From Prevotella sp. (GTDB lineage: Bacteria > Bacteroidota > Bacteroidia > Bacteroidales > Bacteroidaceae): a stretch of DNA of 33,961 bases. Positions 8,795 through 17,921 of this stretch are shown piece by piece (the stretch's first letter is position 1; each line of letters opens with the position of its first letter). The translations under genes were made by a program, and so were the position numbers. The DNA lies in contig JAEEJK010000090.1 of assembly GCA_016281815.1 (NCBI GenBank), positions 1-33,961 on the forward strand, written 5' to 3'. Below the pieces are notes generated by a model. That model was not told where the DNA came from and made no database searches. It was given only the letters and a program-made list of their open reading frames with translations.

Positions 8795-8820
8795 GCGGAG
8801 GGAACGTGTGTTCCCTCCGC
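8795..8820 (+). other. 11-bp GC-rich hairpin between symporter and araR
   Basis: GCGGAGGGAAC and GTTCCCTCCGC form a perfect stem with a 4-nt loop, 7 nt after the symporter stop. There is no T-tract, so complete termination is unlikely; partial termination or mRNA stabilisation of the upstream part is plausible. Confidence 0.75.
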
Positions 8821-8863
8821 ACTTCACATTCAATATTGATATTTAAAGGACAAGAAACAGATT

Positions 8864-9541
8864 ATGACTGGATTTTATGGTGAGCACTCCAAAGTATTCG
8901 TCTCCGTGGACTGCATCGTCTTCGGCTTCGACCACAACAAGTTGAAGTTGCTCATCGGCAGGCGCCAGATGGATCCTGGACGTGGAGAGTGGTCACTTTA
9001 CGGCGGTTTCGTACGCGAGGATGAAAGTTTGAGCGAGGCGGCCAACCGCGTGCTCTTCACCCTCACAGGTCTGAACAACATCTACATGAAGCAGGTCGGT
9101 GCTTTCGGCGCCATCGACCGTGATCCGGGCGAGCGCGTCATCACCGTCGCCTATTGCGCACTGATCAATGTCAATGACTATGCCGATGAACTTCGCGAGG
9201 AGCATGGAGTGGAATGGGTCAACCTCGACGAACTGCCCCACCTCTACTCCGACCACAACGAGATGGTAATGAAGGCCGTGACCCTCCTGCGCCGACGCAT
9301 CGGAACCGAGCCACTGAGTTTCAACCTGCTTCCGGAACTATTCACCCTCACCCAGTTGCAGCATGTCTATGAGGCCATCCTCGGCGAGCAGATTGACAAG
9401 CGCAACTTCCGCAAGCGCGTCAAGAGTCTGGAGTTCATTGAGAAGACGGAGCACATCGACAAGTTCACCTCCAAGCGCGGTGCCTATCTTTACCGCTTCA
9501 ACAAGAAGATGTTTGCCAACGAGTCGTCATTCAAACTCTAG
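8864..9541 (+). CDS. araR: Nudix-type L-arabinose-responsive regulator AraR
   Basis: It is a 225-residue NrtR-family regulator: an N-terminal Nudix-like domain (about 8-145) followed by a winged-helix DNA-binding domain (about 160-225). The Nudix box at 48-70 keeps the glycines, Glu54 and Arg62. The catalytic REUxEExGU core reads RVLFTLTGL, so the metal-binding glutamates are lost and hydrolysis is not expected. A Bacteroides thetaiotaomicron homologue in an equivalent gene context was reported to bind L-arabinose and release its operator. Here the gene lies inside the arabinose operon, so it is probably autoregulated through the palindrome at 5718. Confidence 0.88.
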   Translation: MTGFYGEHSKVFVSVDCIVFGFDHNKLKLLIGRRQMDPGRGEWSLYGGFVREDESLSEAANRVLFTLTGLNNIYMKQVGAFGAIDRDPGERVITVAYCALINVNDYADELREEHGVEWVNLDELPHLYSDHNEMVMKAVTLLRRRIGTEPLSFNLLPELFTLTQLQHVYEAILGEQIDKRNFRKRVKSLEFIEKTEHIDKFTSKRGAYLYRFNKKMFANESSFKL

Positions 9542-9564
9542 CCAGAGGCAGTCCGGTCATCCCC

Positions 9565-9589
9565 GAAGGACAAGCATGTCTTGTCTTTC
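9565..9589 (+). other. 10-bp hairpin between araR and araD
   Basis: GAAGGACAAG and CTTGTCTTTC pair in 9 of 10 positions around a CATGT loop. It lies 24 nt after the araR stop and 29 nt before the araD ATG, without a T-tract. It is one of a series of intercistronic stems in this operon. Confidence 0.65.
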
Positions 9590-9618
9590 CAAGCATCAAC
9601 CCAAAATCTAAATACATT

Positions 9619-10317
9619 ATGTTAGAAGAATTAAAAGAAAAAGTATTCCGTGCCAACCTTGATTTGGTGAAACACAATTTGGTCATTTTTACCTGGGGCA
9701 ACGTGTCGGGCATCGACCGTGAGAAAGGCCTTGTGGTCATCAAGCCCTCAGGAGTGGACTATGACGTGATGAAAGCCTCCGACATGGTGGTGGTCGACCT
9801 TGAGACCGGTGCCGTGGTGGAAGGCGACCTCAACCCCTCCTCCGACACACCTACCCACTTGGTGCTCTACCGCGCCTTCCCCGAGATCGGCGGCATCGTA
9901 CACACCCATTCTACCTACGCCACCGCATGGGCACAGGCCGGCAAGGACATCCCCAACATTGGCACCACCCACGCCGACTATTTCCACGATGAGATCCCCT
10001 GCACGGGCGACATGGTGGAGAGCCAGATGGCAGAGTATGAGAAAGAGACCGGCGTGGTGATTGTCGACCGCATCCGCAGCGGCAACATCAACCCCGTGCA
10101 TACTCCCGGTGTGCTGGTGAAGAACCACGGACCATTCTCCTGGGGCAAGAACCCCGACAACGCTGTTTACAACGCCGTCGTCATGGAGCAGGTGGCCAAG
10201 ATGGCCTTCGTGTCGTTCTGCGTCAACCCCGAGACGACGATGAATCCTCTCCTCGTGGAGAAGCATTTCAGCCGCAAACATGGTCCCAACGCCTATTATG
10301 GCCAGAAAAAACATTAA
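9619..10317 (+). CDS. araD: L-ribulose-5-phosphate 4-epimerase
   Basis: It converts L-ribulose-5-phosphate to D-xylulose-5-phosphate, the last dedicated step of L-arabinose catabolism, by a zinc-dependent retro-aldol reaction in the cytoplasm. The 232-residue class II aldolase-like protein aligns almost residue for residue with the E. coli enzyme: Asp76 (SSDTPTH), His95 and His97 (VHTHSTYAT), Asp120 (HADYFHD), zinc ligand His170 (VKNHGPF) and a C-terminal Tyr226/227 pair (NAYYGQKKH). It precedes araA, separated by a TCTAGA array. Confidence 0.95.
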   Translation: MLEELKEKVFRANLDLVKHNLVIFTWGNVSGIDREKGLVVIKPSGVDYDVMKASDMVVVDLETGAVVEGDLNPSSDTPTHLVLYRAFPEIGGIVHTHSTYATAWAQAGKDIPNIGTTHADYFHDEIPCTGDMVESQMAEYEKETGVVIVDRIRSGNINPVHTPGVLVKNHGPFSWGKNPDNAVYNAVVMEQVAKMAFVSFCVNPETTMNPLLVEKHFSRKHGPNAYYGQKKH

Positions 10318-10322
10318 TATTA

Positions 10323-10376
10323 TCTAGAGAATCTAGAAGATCTAGAATATCTAGAAAATCTAGAAAATCTAGAGAA
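10323..10376. repeat. Tandem array of six 9-bp TCTAGA units
   Basis: Six exact 9-bp units, each TCTAGA plus GAA, AGA, ATA or AAA, begin 5 nt after the araD stop and end 55 nt before araA. The array matches the one before galK at 4381-4452, also in the same orientation and the same intercistronic position. Confidence 0.92.
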
Positions 10377-10431
10377 TAATAAAACAAAAAGACAACAATC
10401 ATCTATCAACAACTATAAAAAAACAATCATT

Positions 10432-11970
10432 ATGAAAGCATTTGAGAATTATGAGATTTGGTGGGTAACCGGTGCACAACTTCTTTACGGAGGCGACGCC
10501 GTGGTACAAGTAGACGGACACTCCAAGGAGATGGTCGAGGGCCTGAACGCCAGCGGCAATATCCCCGTGAAGGTGGTCTATAAAGGCACAGCCAACAGCA
10601 GCAAAGAGGTAGAGGAAGTGATGAAGGCCGCCAACAATGACGAGAAATGTATCGGCATCATCACCTGGATGCACACTTTCTCCCCCGCCAAGATGTGGAT
10701 CAAGGGTCTGCAGGCTTTGCAGAAGCCCCTTCTCCACTTCCACACACAATACAACGCAGAGATTCCTTGGGACACCATAGACATGGACTTCATGAACCTG
10801 AACCAGAGTGCTCACGGTGACATCGAGTTCGGACACATCTGCACCCGCATGCGTGTTCCCCGCAAGGTGGTCTGCGGCTACTGGAAGAACGAGGATGCCC
10901 AGAAGAAGATTGCCGTTTGGGCACGTGTGGCAGCCGGTGTGGCTGATGCCAAGAATGTGCGCTGTCTGATGTTCGGTATGAACATGAACAATGTGGCCGT
11001 TACCGATGGCGACCGTGTGGAGTTCGAGCAGCGTCTGGGCTACCATGTGGATTATTATCCCGTCTCCTCTCTGATGGACTACTTCAAGAAAGTGACCGAC
11101 GCAGAGGCCGACGAACTCGTAGAGGAGTACAAGAAACTCTATACCATCAAGATTGACGAGAGTGGCGAGGAAGTTTATTGGGAGAAGGTGAAGAACGCCG
11201 CCAAGGCAGAGATCGCACTCCGCCGCGTGCTGAAGGACGAAGGCGCTACCGCTTTCACCACCAACTTCGACGACCTCGGCGATGCCGACATCGACGATCC
11301 CAACTTCGTTGGCTTCGACCAGATTCCGGGTCTTGCTTCCCAGCGTCTGATGGAGGAAGGCTATGGCTTCGGTGCTGAGGGCGACTGGAAGACCGCCTGT
11401 CTCTACCGCACTCTTTGGGTTATGCAGCAAGGCATGCCTATTGGTTGCTCCTTCCTCGAGGACTACACCCTCAACTTCGCCGGTGACCGCAGTTCATGTC
11501 TCCAGAGCCACATGCTCGAGATCTGTCCGCTCATCGCCTCCGACAAGCCCAAACTCGAGGTTCACTTCCTCGGCATCGGCATCCGCAAGCAACAGACAGC
11601 CCGCCTCGTGTTCACCTCAAAGGTAGGCCGTGGCATCAAGGCCACCGTTGTTGACCTTGGCAACCGCTTCCGCCTCATCTCTCAGGAAGTGGAGTGCATC
11701 GAGCCGAAGCCCATGCCCAAACTTCCTGTCGCTTCCGCTCTTTGGGTTCCCCAGCCCACCTTCGAGATTGGCGCAGGTGCTTGGATCCTCGCCGGTGGTA
11801 CACACCACAGTGCCTTCTCATATGACATCAACGAGGAGTATTGGGAGGACTTCGCTGAGATGCTCGGCATCGAGTATGTCCGTATCAACAAGGACACCAA
11901 AATCAGTGAGTTCAAGCACGACCTCCAGATGAACGAAGTGTATTACATGCTCAACAAGGCGCTTAAATAA
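10432..11970 (+). CDS. araA: L-arabinose isomerase
   Basis: It isomerises L-arabinose to L-ribulose with a divalent metal (usually Mn2+), the first cytoplasmic step of the pathway. The protein has 512 residues, normal for AraA. The four metal and catalytic residues of the E. coli enzyme (E306, E333, H350, H450) have clear counterparts: Glu316 in FGAEGDWK, Glu343 in FLEDYTLNF, His360 in SHMLEICP and His459 in AGGTHHSAFS. It is cotranscribed with araD upstream and araB downstream, and both flanking spacers carry structured repeats. Confidence 0.96.
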   Translation: MKAFENYEIWWVTGAQLLYGGDAVVQVDGHSKEMVEGLNASGNIPVKVVYKGTANSSKEVEEVMKAANNDEKCIGIITWMHTFSPAKMWIKGLQALQKPLLHFHTQYNAEIPWDTIDMDFMNLNQSAHGDIEFGHICTRMRVPRKVVCGYWKNEDAQKKIAVWARVAAGVADAKNVRCLMFGMNMNNVAVTDGDRVEFEQRLGYHVDYYPVSSLMDYFKKVTDAEADELVEEYKKLYTIKIDESGEEVYWEKVKNAAKAEIALRRVLKDEGATAFTTNFDDLGDADIDDPNFVGFDQIPGLASQRLMEEGYGFGAEGDWKTACLYRTLWVMQQGMPIGCSFLEDYTLNFAGDRSSCLQSHMLEICPLIASDKPKLEVHFLGIGIRKQQTARLVFTSKVGRGIKATVVDLGNRFRLISQEVECIEPKPMPKLPVASALWVPQPTFEIGAGAWILAGGTHHSAFSYDINEEYWEDFAEMLGIEYVRINKDTKISEFKHDLQMNEVYYMLNKALK

Positions 11971-11975
11971 ACAAG

Positions 11976-12021
11976 ATTGAAAATTGAAGATTGAATATTT
12001 TTTCAATCTTCAATTTTCAAT
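11976..12021 (+). repeat. Perfect 19-bp AT-rich hairpin (ATTGAAA heptamer family) between araA and araB
   Basis: ATTGAAAATTGAAGATTGA at 11976-11994 and its exact reverse complement at 12003-12021 enclose an 8-nt loop. The arms are built of 7-bp ATTGAAA/ATTGAAG units, the same units that form arrays at 24721-24750 and 30836-30883. An A-rich tract follows on the plus strand, not a T-tract, so it is not a classical terminator for araA. Confidence 0.85.
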
Positions 12022-12037
12022 AAAAAATTAAAGTTTT

Positions 12038-13630
12038 ATGACTGCAAAACAAACTATAGAATCCGGCAAGGCCATTCTCGGTATTGAGTTTGGCTCCACC
12101 CGCATCAAGGCCGTCCTCATCGACGAGGAGAACAAGCCAATTGCTCAGGGCAGCCACGAATGGGAGAACCAATTGGTGGATGGCCTTTGGACCTACAGCA
12201 TTGAAGCCATCTGGTATGGTCTGCAAGACTGCTACGCCAACCTCCGCGCCAACGTGCGTGACCAATACGACACAGAAATTGAGGTGCTCGCCGCCATCGG
12301 CATCAGTGCGATGATGCACGGCTACATGCCTTTCGACGAGAATGAGCAGATACTCGTTCCTTTCCGCACCTGGCGCAACACCAACACCGCGAAGGCAGCC
12401 GCCGAACTTTCTGAGTTGTTCAACTACAACATCCCGCTCCGCTGGAGTATCTCCCACATCTATCAGGCCATCCTCGACAACGAGGAGCATGTGGCCGACA
12501 TCAAGTTCCTCACCACATTGGCAGGTTATATCCACTGGCAACTCACCGGTGAGAAGGTGTTGGGCATCGGCGATGCTTCCGGAATGATCCCCATCGACCC
12601 TGAGACCAAGCAGTATTCAGCAGAGATGGTGAAGAAGTTTGACGACCTCGTAGCACCCCGTGGTTTCAGTTGGCGTCTGTTCGACATCCTTCCCAAGGTG
12701 TTGTTGGCAGGAGAGAAAGCCGGCTTCCTTACGGAGAAAGGTGCCAAACTGCTCGATGTGTCTGGCAAACTGAAGCCCGGCATTCCACTTTGTCCTCCCG
12801 AGGGCGACGCAGGCACCGGCATGGTAGCCACCAACGCTGTGAAGCAGCGCACCGGCAATGTCTCCGCCGGCACGTCCTCCTTCTCGATGATCGTGCTGGA
12901 GAAAGACCTGTCGAAACCCTACGAGATGATTGATATGGTGACCACCCCGGATGGCAGCCTTGTCGCCATGGTACACTGCAACAACTGCACCTCCGACCTC
13001 AATGCCTGGGTCAACCTGTTCAAGGAATACCAGCAGTTGCTGGGTATACCCGTCGACATGAATGAGGTGTATGGCAAACTCTACAACAATGCCCTCAAAG
13101 GCGATGCCGACTGCGGCGGACTCATTTCCTACAACTACATCTCAGGCGAGCCTATCACGGGTCTTGCAGAGGGCCGTCCGCTCTTCGTGCGCGGAGCCAA
13201 CGACAAGTTCAATCTTGCCAACTTCATGCGTGCCCACCTGTATGCATCAGTTGGTGTGCTTAAAATCGGCAACGACATTCTCTTCAACGATGAGAAGGTG
13301 AAGGTCGACCGCATCACCGGCCATGGTGGTCTGTTCAAGACCAAGGGCGTGGGTCAGCGCATCCTTGCAGCCGCCATCAACTCGCCCATCTCTGTTATGG
13401 AAACTGCCGGTGAGGGAGGCGCATGGGGTATTGCCCTGCTCGCCACCTACCTGGTGAACAACCCCGACAAACTCGTGCTCGCCGACTACCTCGACAAGGT
13501 GGTCTTCGCCGGCAACGCAGGTGTAGAGATTGCTCCGACACCGGAAGATGTGGAAGGTTTCAACCGCTATATCGTCAACTACAAGGCTGGTCTTCCCATC
13601 GAGGAGGCAGCCGTCAAGTGCAAGAAATAA
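12038..13630 (+). CDS. araB: FGGY-family sugar kinase, probable L-ribulokinase
   Basis: It is expected to phosphorylate L-ribulose to L-ribulose-5-phosphate with ATP in the cytoplasm. The 530-residue protein has the two-domain actin-like fold of FGGY kinases: phosphate-1 region [15 protein letters not shown] near residue 14, MMHGYMPFD at about 90, phosphate-2 region GTSSFSMIV at about 280, and a glycine-rich [14 protein letters not shown] in the C-terminal domain. It completes the AraA-AraB-AraD set and lies 22 nt before the GH51 gene. Sequence alone does not separate ribulokinase from related FGGY kinases such as xylulokinase; the assignment rests mostly on the operon. Confidence 0.85.
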   Translation: MTAKQTIESGKAILGIEFGSTRIKAVLIDEENKPIAQGSHEWENQLVDGLWTYSIEAIWYGLQDCYANLRANVRDQYDTEIEVLAAIGISAMMHGYMPFDENEQILVPFRTWRNTNTAKAAAELSELFNYNIPLRWSISHIYQAILDNEEHVADIKFLTTLAGYIHWQLTGEKVLGIGDASGMIPIDPETKQYSAEMVKKFDDLVAPRGFSWRLFDILPKVLLAGEKAGFLTEKGAKLLDVSGKLKPGIPLCPPEGDAGTGMVATNAVKQRTGNVSAGTSSFSMIVLEKDLSKPYEMIDMVTTPDGSLVAMVHCNNCTSDLNAWVNLFKEYQQLLGIPVDMNEVYGKLYNNALKGDADCGGLISYNYISGEPITGLAEGRPLFVRGANDKFNLANFMRAHLYASVGVLKIGNDILFNDEKVKVDRITGHGGLFKTKGVGQRILAAAINSPISVMETAGEGGAWGIALLATYLVNNPDKLVLADYLDKVVFAGNAGVEIAPTPEDVEGFNRYIVNYKAGLPIEEAAVKCKK

Positions 13631-13652
13631 CGACTGAAAGTAAACAGCCAAC

Positions 13653-15239
13653 ATGAAAAAAGCGATATTTGTATCACTCATTGCAGCCATCTCGTTTTCC
13701 GCGCAGGCACAGGACGTCAACATCAGCATCCAGGCCGACAAGGGGACACAGATTATTCCCAAGGAAATCTACGGACAGTTCTCCGAGCATCTCGGCACCT
13801 GTATCTACGGAGGTCTTTGGGTAGGTCCTGAGTCACCCATCGCCAATACCAATGGTTACCGCAACGACGTGCTCCAGGCCCTCAAGAACCTGAAGGTGCC
13901 CGTGATGCGCTGGCCCGGCGGCTGCTTCGCCGACGACTATCACTGGATGGACGGCATCGGTCCCAAGAACCAGCGCCCCTCACTGCGCAACAACAACTGG
14001 GGCGGAACCATCGAGGACAATTCCTTCGGTACCCATGAGTTCCTGAACCTCTGCGAGATGCTCGACTGCGAGCCCTACATCAGCGGCAACGTCGGTTCGG
14101 GCACCGTGAAGGAGATGGCCCAGTGGGTGGAATACATGACAAGCGACGGTGATACGCCCATGGCACGTCTGCGCCGCCAAAACGGCCGCGACAAGGCCTG
14201 GCATGTGAAGTATTTCGGCATCGGCAACGAGGCTTGGGGCTGTGGCGGAAACATGACTCCTGAGTACTACTCAGATGAGTTCCGCAAGTTCAACACCTAC
14301 CTCCGCGACCAGCAGGGCAACAAACTCTACCGCATCGCAAGCGGAGCCTCCGACTATGACTACACCTGGACGAAGGTGCTGATGGACCGCATCGGCAACC
14401 GCATGAACGGTGTGTCACTCCATTACTACACCTGCTCAGGCTGGAACGGTTCGAAAGGCTCCGCCACGAAGTTTGACAGCGACCAGTATTACTGGACCTT
14501 GGGCAAGTGCCTGGAGATAGACGATGTCATCAAGCGCCACTGCACCATTATGGACGAGAAAGACCCCAAGAAAGAAATCGGTCTGCTCGTGGATGAATGG
14601 GGCACCTGGTGGGACGAGGAACCCGGCACCATCAGCGGTCACCTCTACCAGCAGAACGCACTCCGCGATGCCCTTGTCGCCGCCCTCTCCCTCAACGTGT
14701 TCCACAAGTACACCGACCGTGTGAAGATGGCAAACATCGCCCAGGTAGTCAACGTGCTGCAGGCAATGATTCTCACTGATACGAAGGGTCCCGGCCACAT
14801 GGTGCTCACCCCCACCTATCACGTGTTTGAGATGTACAAGCCCTTCCAGGAGGCCACCTTCCTTCCACTCGACATCAAGTGCGACGTGATGCGCGTGCGT
14901 CATGAGATGAACAAGGCCATGGATGAGAGCAGCGATGAAGGTTTCCGCAACCTGCCGCTCGTCAGTGCCTCAGCAGCCAAGACGGCATCAGGCAGTGTCA
15001 TCATCTCACTCGCCAACGTCAGCCTTGACAAGAAGCAGGAAGTGGAAATCAGCCTCAACGGCTTCAACGGGAAGAACGTGAGCGGACGTATCCTCACCAG
15101 CAAGAGCGTGGCCGACTACAACGACTTCGATCACCCGGAGAAAGTGCAGCCCGCCGCCTTCAAGGATGCCAAACTGAAGAAAGGTCAACTCACCGTCAAA
15201 CTCCCCGCCAAGAGCATCGTCGTGCTGGAGGTGAAATAA
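13653..15239 (+). CDS. GH51 alpha-L-arabinofuranosidase, secreted
   Basis: It is a retaining exo-glycosidase that removes alpha-L-arabinofuranose from arabinan, arabinogalactan or arabinoxylan oligosaccharides. An N-terminal signal peptide ([20 protein letters not shown]) directs it to the periplasm or outer membrane. In the TIM barrel, the acid/base is Glu193 in FGIGNEAWG and the nucleophile Glu315 in [23 protein letters not shown] is another family motif. The C-terminal part (from about 440) is the beta-sandwich usual for GH51. The 528-residue length is normal. Its place inside the arabinose operon means the enzyme that liberates the sugar is made together with the catabolic enzymes. Confidence 0.95.
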   Translation: MKKAIFVSLIAAISFSAQAQDVNISIQADKGTQIIPKEIYGQFSEHLGTCIYGGLWVGPESPIANTNGYRNDVLQALKNLKVPVMRWPGGCFADDYHWMDGIGPKNQRPSLRNNNWGGTIEDNSFGTHEFLNLCEMLDCEPYISGNVGSGTVKEMAQWVEYMTSDGDTPMARLRRQNGRDKAWHVKYFGIGNEAWGCGGNMTPEYYSDEFRKFNTYLRDQQGNKLYRIASGASDYDYTWTKVLMDRIGNRMNGVSLHYYTCSGWNGSKGSATKFDSDQYYWTLGKCLEIDDVIKRHCTIMDEKDPKKEIGLLVDEWGTWWDEEPGTISGHLYQQNALRDALVAALSLNVFHKYTDRVKMANIAQVVNVLQAMILTDTKGPGHMVLTPTYHVFEMYKPFQEATFLPLDIKCDVMRVRHEMNKAMDESSDEGFRNLPLVSASAAKTASGSVIISLANVSLDKKQEVEISLNGFNGKNVSGRILTSKSVADYNDFDHPEKVQPAAFKDAKLKKGQLTVKLPAKSIVVLEVK

Positions 15240-15278
15240 AACACCCCACCCCAGTCTTCCCCAAAAACCCCACCCCGA

Positions 15279-15297
15279 CCCTCCCCAAAGGGGAGGG
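15279..15297 (+). repeat. GC-rich inverted repeat (CCCTCCCC/GGGGAGGG) between GH51 gene and transketolase
   Basis: CCCTCCCC, AAA and GGGGAGGG make a perfect 8-bp stem in a C-rich stretch (15243-15310) that looks like an interspersed element, resembling the C-rich palindromes near 28218 and 30900. Its C-rich and G-rich halves stand out against the coding neighbours. Confidence 0.65.
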
Positions 15298-15327
15298 AGA
15301 GGGAGACCCCTAAAGTCCTAATAATAA

Positions 15328-15335
15328 TATATTTG
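15328..15335 (+). promoter_or_regulatory. Possible internal -7 element before transketolase
   Basis: TATATTTG matches TAnnTTTG exactly, 21 nt before the transketolase ATG. No TTTG is found 20 bp upstream, so the promoter is incomplete and the call weak. It could give basal tkt-rpiB expression when the arabinose promoter is off. Confidence 0.3.
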
Positions 15336-15356
15336 TAGTTTTAAAATCATTGGAAA

Positions 15357-17372
15357 ATGAACGACAACAAAGTAATGAACAAGGCAGCCGACAACATCCG
15401 AATCCTGGCTGCCGCAATGGTAGAGAAAGCCAAGTCAGGCCACCCGGGCGGTGCCATGGGCGGTGCAGACTTCATCAACACCCTCTACAGCGAATTCCTC
15501 GTCTATGACCCCGAGAATCCCGAATGGGAGGGCCGTGACCGCTTCTTCCTTGATCCCGGCCACATGGCTCCGATGCTGTACTCACAACTCTGCCTGATTG
15601 GCAAATATGACCTGGAGGACCTGAAGAACCTGCGTCAGTGGGGTTCTGTCACTCCCGGCCACCCCGAGCGCGAACTCGCCCGCGGCATTGAGAACACCTC
15701 TGGTCCGCTCGGCCAAGGCCACACCTTCGCCGTCGGTGCAGCCATCGCAGCCAAATTCCTGAAGGCCCGTCTGGGCAACGTGATGAACCAGACCATCTAT
15801 GCCTATATCTCCGACGGCGGTGTGCAGGAGGAGATCTCGCAGGGTGCAGGCCGTATCGCCGGTAACCTGGGACTGGACAACCTCATCATGTTCTACGATG
15901 CCAACGACATCCAGTTGTCCACCAAGACAGAGGTGGTGACCTGCGAGGACACTGCCAAGAAATACGAAGCATGGGGCTGGTACGTGCAGAAGATTGACGG
16001 CAACGATGTAGACCAAATCCGCGAGGCCATCAAGAAGGCACAGGCAGAGAAGGAGCGTCCGAGCCTCATCATCGGCCACTGCGTCATGGGCAAGGGAGCC
16101 CGCAAGGCCGACGGTTCGAGTTATGAGAGCAACTGCGCCACCCACGGTGCACCTCTCGGCGGCGACAACTTCGTCCAGACCATGAAGAACCTCGGTGCTG
16201 ATCCCGAGAACCCGTTCCAGATCTTCCCCGAGGTGCAGGAAATGTATGCCCGCCGTGCTGAGGAACTGAAGAAAATCTGCGCAGAGCGCTATGCTGAGAA
16301 GGCAGAGTGGGCCAAGGGTCATCCCGAGCAGGCCAAGCAACTCGAGGAGTGGTTCAGCGGCAAGGCTCCCGTCATCGACTGGAGCAAGGTGCAGCAGAAG
16401 GCTGGTGCCGCCACACGCGGTGCCTCCGCTACTGTTCTCGGTGCACTGGCAGAGCAAGTGCCCAACATGATTTGCGCTTCTGCCGACCTGTCGAACTCCG
16501 ACAAGACCGACGGCTTCCTCAAGAAGACCCACGACATCGTGCGCGGCGACTTCTCCGGCGCATTCTTCCAGGCAGGCGTGGCAGAACTCACCATGGCATG
16601 CTGCTGCATCGGTATGGCCCTTCATGGCGGTGTGATTCCCGCCTGCGGCACCTTCTTCGTTTTCTCCGATTACATGAAACCCGCCGTACGTATGGCAGCC
16701 CTCATGGAACTTCCCGTGAAGTTCATTTGGACTCACGATGCCTTCCGTGTGGGTGAGGACGGTCCTACCCACGAGCCTGTGGAGCAGGAAGCACAGATCC
16801 GCCTGATGGAGAAACTGAAGAACCACAGTGGCAAGAACTCGATGCTCGTGGTACGTCCTGCCGACGCAGAGGAAACCACCGTCTGCTGGCGTATGGCCAT
16901 GGAGAACACCGAGACACCGACCGCTCTGATCTTCTCCCGCCAGAACATCGACATGCTGCCCGAGGGCAATGACTACAATCAGGCAGCCAAGGGTGCATAC
17001 GTGGTGGCTGGCAGTGACGAGGACTATGACGTCATCCTGCTCGCCTCAGGTTCTGAGGTGTCCACCCTCGAAGCCGGTGCTGCCCTGCTCCGTGCCGACG
17101 GTGTGAAACTGCGTGTGGTGAGCGTGCCCTCCGAGGGTCTGTTCCGCTCACAGCCGAAGGAGTATCAGCAATGCGTGCTCCCTGCCGGCAAGAAGAAGTT
17201 CGGCCTCACCGCCGGTCTGCCTGTGACCCTCGAGGGTCTTGTTGGTGGCGACGGTGTCGTCTGGGGTCTGCAGAGTTTCGGTTTCTCCGCTCCTTACAAG
17301 GTGCTTGACGAGAAACTCGGCTACACCGGCCAGAACGTCTACGAGCAGGTGAAGAAACTGTTGGCTGAGTAG
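15357..17372 (+). CDS. tkt: Transketolase
   Basis: It is a thiamine-diphosphate enzyme that moves two-carbon units between ketose and aldose phosphates, so it metabolises the xylulose-5-phosphate made by AraD. The 671-residue protein is full length, with the three usual domains. N-terminal motifs include KSGHPGGAMGGADF at about 26-39, GPLGQGHTFAVGAAIA, and SDGGVQEEISQGA in the diphosphate-binding region; the pyrimidine domain begins near residue 345. Placement at the end of the arabinose operon, 1 nt before rpiB, suggests a pathway-dedicated copy; a housekeeping copy may exist elsewhere. The first ATG at 15357 is chosen; a second ATG lies six codons downstream. Confidence 0.95.
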   Translation: MNDNKVMNKAADNIRILAAAMVEKAKSGHPGGAMGGADFINTLYSEFLVYDPENPEWEGRDRFFLDPGHMAPMLYSQLCLIGKYDLEDLKNLRQWGSVTPGHPERELARGIENTSGPLGQGHTFAVGAAIAAKFLKARLGNVMNQTIYAYISDGGVQEEISQGAGRIAGNLGLDNLIMFYDANDIQLSTKTEVVTCEDTAKKYEAWGWYVQKIDGNDVDQIREAIKKAQAEKERPSLIIGHCVMGKGARKADGSSYESNCATHGAPLGGDNFVQTMKNLGADPENPFQIFPEVQEMYARRAEELKKICAERYAEKAEWAKGHPEQAKQLEEWFSGKAPVIDWSKVQQKAGAATRGASATVLGALAEQVPNMICASADLSNSDKTDGFLKKTHDIVRGDFSGAFFQAGVAELTMACCCIGMALHGGVIPACGTFFVFSDYMKPAVRMAALMELPVKFIWTHDAFRVGEDGPTHEPVEQEAQIRLMEKLKNHSGKNSMLVVRPADAEETTVCWRMAMENTETPTALIFSRQNIDMLPEGNDYNQAAKGAYVVAGSDEDYDVILLASGSEVSTLEAGAALLRADGVKLRVVSVPSEGLFRSQPKEYQQCVLPAGKKKFGLTAGLPVTLEGLVGGDGVVWGLQSFGFSAPYKVLDEKLGYTGQNVYEQVKKLLAE

Positions 17373-17373
17373 T

Positions 17374-17826
17374 ATGGAAGTGAAGACCATCGGCATAGCC
17401 AGCGACCACGCTGGCTATGCACTCAAACAATTCGTCAAGAAATACCTTGACGACAACGGTTATCAGTGGAAGGACTACGGAACCTTTTCCGAGGCTTCCT
17501 GCGACTACTCCGACTTCGGCCATGCCCTGGCAGAGGGTATTGAGCGCGGCGAAGTGTTTCCCGGCATTGCCATCTGCGGCAGCGGCGAGGGCATCAGCAT
17601 GACGCTCAACAAGCATCAGAGCATCCGTGCCGGTCTGTGCTGGATTCCAGAGATAGCCCATCTCATCCGCCAGCACAACAACGCCAATGTCCTGGTGATG
17701 CCCGGACGCTTCATCGACGAGGCCACCGCCTCCCTCATCATGGACGAGTTCTTCGCCACAGAGTTTGAGGGTGGCCGTCATCAGGCCCGCATCGACAAGA
17801 TTCCCCTCCACGGCGACATGGCATAA
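17374..17826 (+). CDS. rpiB: Ribose-5-phosphate isomerase B
   Basis: It interconverts ribulose-5-phosphate and ribose-5-phosphate in the cytoplasm. The 150-residue RpiB/LacA/LacB-family protein has the SDHAGYALK motif (Asp11, His12) and the active-site Cys68 in AICGSGEG. Its ATG is one base after the transketolase stop, so translation is probably coupled. Together with transketolase it supplies the ribose-5-phosphate acceptor needed to drain xylulose-5-phosphate, which explains its place in the arabinose operon. A strong terminator follows. A related role as an allose-phosphate or galactose-phosphate isomerase is less likely in this setting. Confidence 0.92.
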   Translation: MEVKTIGIASDHAGYALKQFVKKYLDDNGYQWKDYGTFSEASCDYSDFGHALAEGIERGEVFPGIAICGSGEGISMTLNKHQSIRAGLCWIPEIAHLIRQHNNANVLVMPGRFIDEATASLIMDEFFATEFEGGRHQARIDKIPLHGDMA

Positions 17827-17843
17827 GCAGACATTTTGAAGAT

Positions 17844-17881
17844 AAAAATCCGGTTTTCACATCAGCGGAAACCGGATTTTT
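17844..17881 (+). terminator. Terminator of the arabinose operon
   Basis: AAAAATCCGGTTT and AAACCGGATTTTT form a perfect 13-bp stem around a 12-nt loop, 17 nt after the rpiB stop and ending in a T-run. Confidence 0.9.
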
Positions 17882-17921
17882 ATAAAAACTATTCTACAAA
17901 CATCTCATCAATGATTATCAC

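Noticed and set aside
15582..16826. 414-codon open frame opposite transketolase
   Set aside because: It is antisense to a complete transketolase with all motifs. GC-rich codon use leaves this frame open by chance, and its product has no recognisable domain.
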